Under the pieces are notes generated by a model. It saw only the letters and a list, made by a program, of their open reading frames with translations. It had not been told where the DNA came from and made no database searches. 5,765 bases of DNA from Bordetella parapertussis (GTDB lineage Bacteria; Pseudomonadota; Gammaproteobacteria; Burkholderiales; Burkholderiaceae_C): positions 1 through 5,765 of the forward strand of contig CAMBXY010000100.1 of NCBI GenBank assembly GCA_945871945.1, given 5' to 3'. Positions 5,593 to 5,765 of the stretch are shown here, one piece after another. A program made the translations under genes and the position numbers. The stretch's first letter is position 1; each line of letters begins with the position of its first letter.

Positions 5593-5765
5593 ATGACTAC
5601 CAAAACTCCTCTCCCAGACACCCCTGTGAGAAACCGACTCACCCCCATCAAAGAGTCCATCCACACCATCCGTGGATATCCCTCCAAACTCATCATCTAC
5701 CAAACCGATGCCTCCAAATACTTCTGGACTCGCATCTACTTCAACAACAAATACCACTACAAGTC
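5593..5765 (+). CDS. Putative tyrosine-type site-specific integrase, N-terminal fragment (runs off right edge)
   Basis: Fifty-seven codons are visible from ATG 5593. After a polar, Pro/Thr-rich leader, residues 32-57 (SKLIIYQTDASKYFWTRIYF, then NNKYHYK) match the look of the N-terminal three-stranded arm-binding domain of phage-type integrases: short beta strands, aromatic/basic alternation, a central W, and a turn of the Asn-Gly type (here NN). The catalytic R-H-R-Y domain lies beyond the edge, so the call rests on this short pattern plus the adjacent tRNA att site. No Shine-Dalgarno precedes the ATG. The frame is open back to 5497 and TTG 5512 is the only other plausible start. C is the third base in 34 of 57 codons, unlike the genes to the left. 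It is transcribed away from the att core into the element. Confidence 0.65.
   Translation, partial: MTTKTPLPDTPVRNRLTPIKESIHTIRGYPSKLIIYQTDASKYFWTRIYFNNKYHYK

Larger units (their letters stand above)
5409..5765 (+). mobile_element. Left end of a putative tRNA-Met-integrated element (genomic island or prophage), right end outside window
   Basis: The boundary is placed where tRNA identity stops, at the anticodon loop. Because the surviving 3' half reads on the minus strand, its missing 5' half must originally have lain to the right. The insertion therefore extends rightwards and the genes to the left are host chromosome. Support comes from the att-like dyad, organised repeats typical of an integrase control region, an integrase-like frame starting 166 bp beyond the dyad and pointing into the element, and a sharp shift in strand composition. 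Size and cargo are not visible. Confidence 0.65.

Noticed and set aside
5458..5757. Minus-strand 99-codon open frame opposite the integrase frame
   Set aside because: It is a shadow of the G-poor plus strand: the Gly/Val/Ser/Asp-rich product reflects composition, it has no recognisable domain, and the plus-strand frame explains the region better.

Overview
The window reads as a chromosome/mobile-element boundary in a Gram-negative bacterium, most likely a betaproteobacterium of the order Burkholderiales. This placement rests on the remembered look of the efflux, peroxiredoxin and tRNA-Met sequences, not on a search. Base composition is near 50% GC by eye.

Positions 1-4900 are a leftward (minus-strand) gene block. 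In transcription order it holds an atypical AhpC/TSA-type peroxiredoxin (start at 4858, end 4301), a complete 1057-residue RND efflux permease (4239 to 1066), and the periplasmic adaptor of the same pump (start 1073, running off the left edge). The permease and adaptor overlap by 8 bp and are surely co-expressed. They form the inner-membrane and periplasmic parts of a tripartite pump. The outer-membrane channel is not in the window and may lie further left. The permease keeps most of the proton-relay residues but has alanine where AcrB has its essential lysine. The peroxiredoxin keeps one active-site cysteine but lacks the cysteine expected five residues later. Divergently, 4936-5310 encodes a small single-domain VOC (glyoxalase/dioxygenase-fold) metalloprotein.

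From 5364 rightwards the character changes. Positions 5364-5408 are, on the minus strand, an exact-looking 3' half of an elongator tRNA-Met (CAU): anticodon loop, 3' anticodon strand, variable region, T arm, acceptor 3' strand, discriminator and CCA. The 5' half is absent. The cut falls at the anticodon loop, inside a 12+12 bp perfect dyad (5392-5427). This is the signature of an attachment site left by a tyrosine-recombinase element integrated in a tRNA gene. The next 165 bp carry two different 12-bp tandem duplications and an intervening 30-bp near-palindrome. At 5593 a reading frame begins that resembles the N-terminal arm-binding domain of a phage-type integrase and runs off the right edge. 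The 3' 245 bases are strikingly G-poor and C-rich on the plus strand (about 9% G, 39% C by hand count).

The simplest model is that everything left of about 5408 is host chromosome and everything right of it is the integrase end of an integrative element (genomic island or prophage), with the reconstituted tRNA-Met gene at its far end outside this window.
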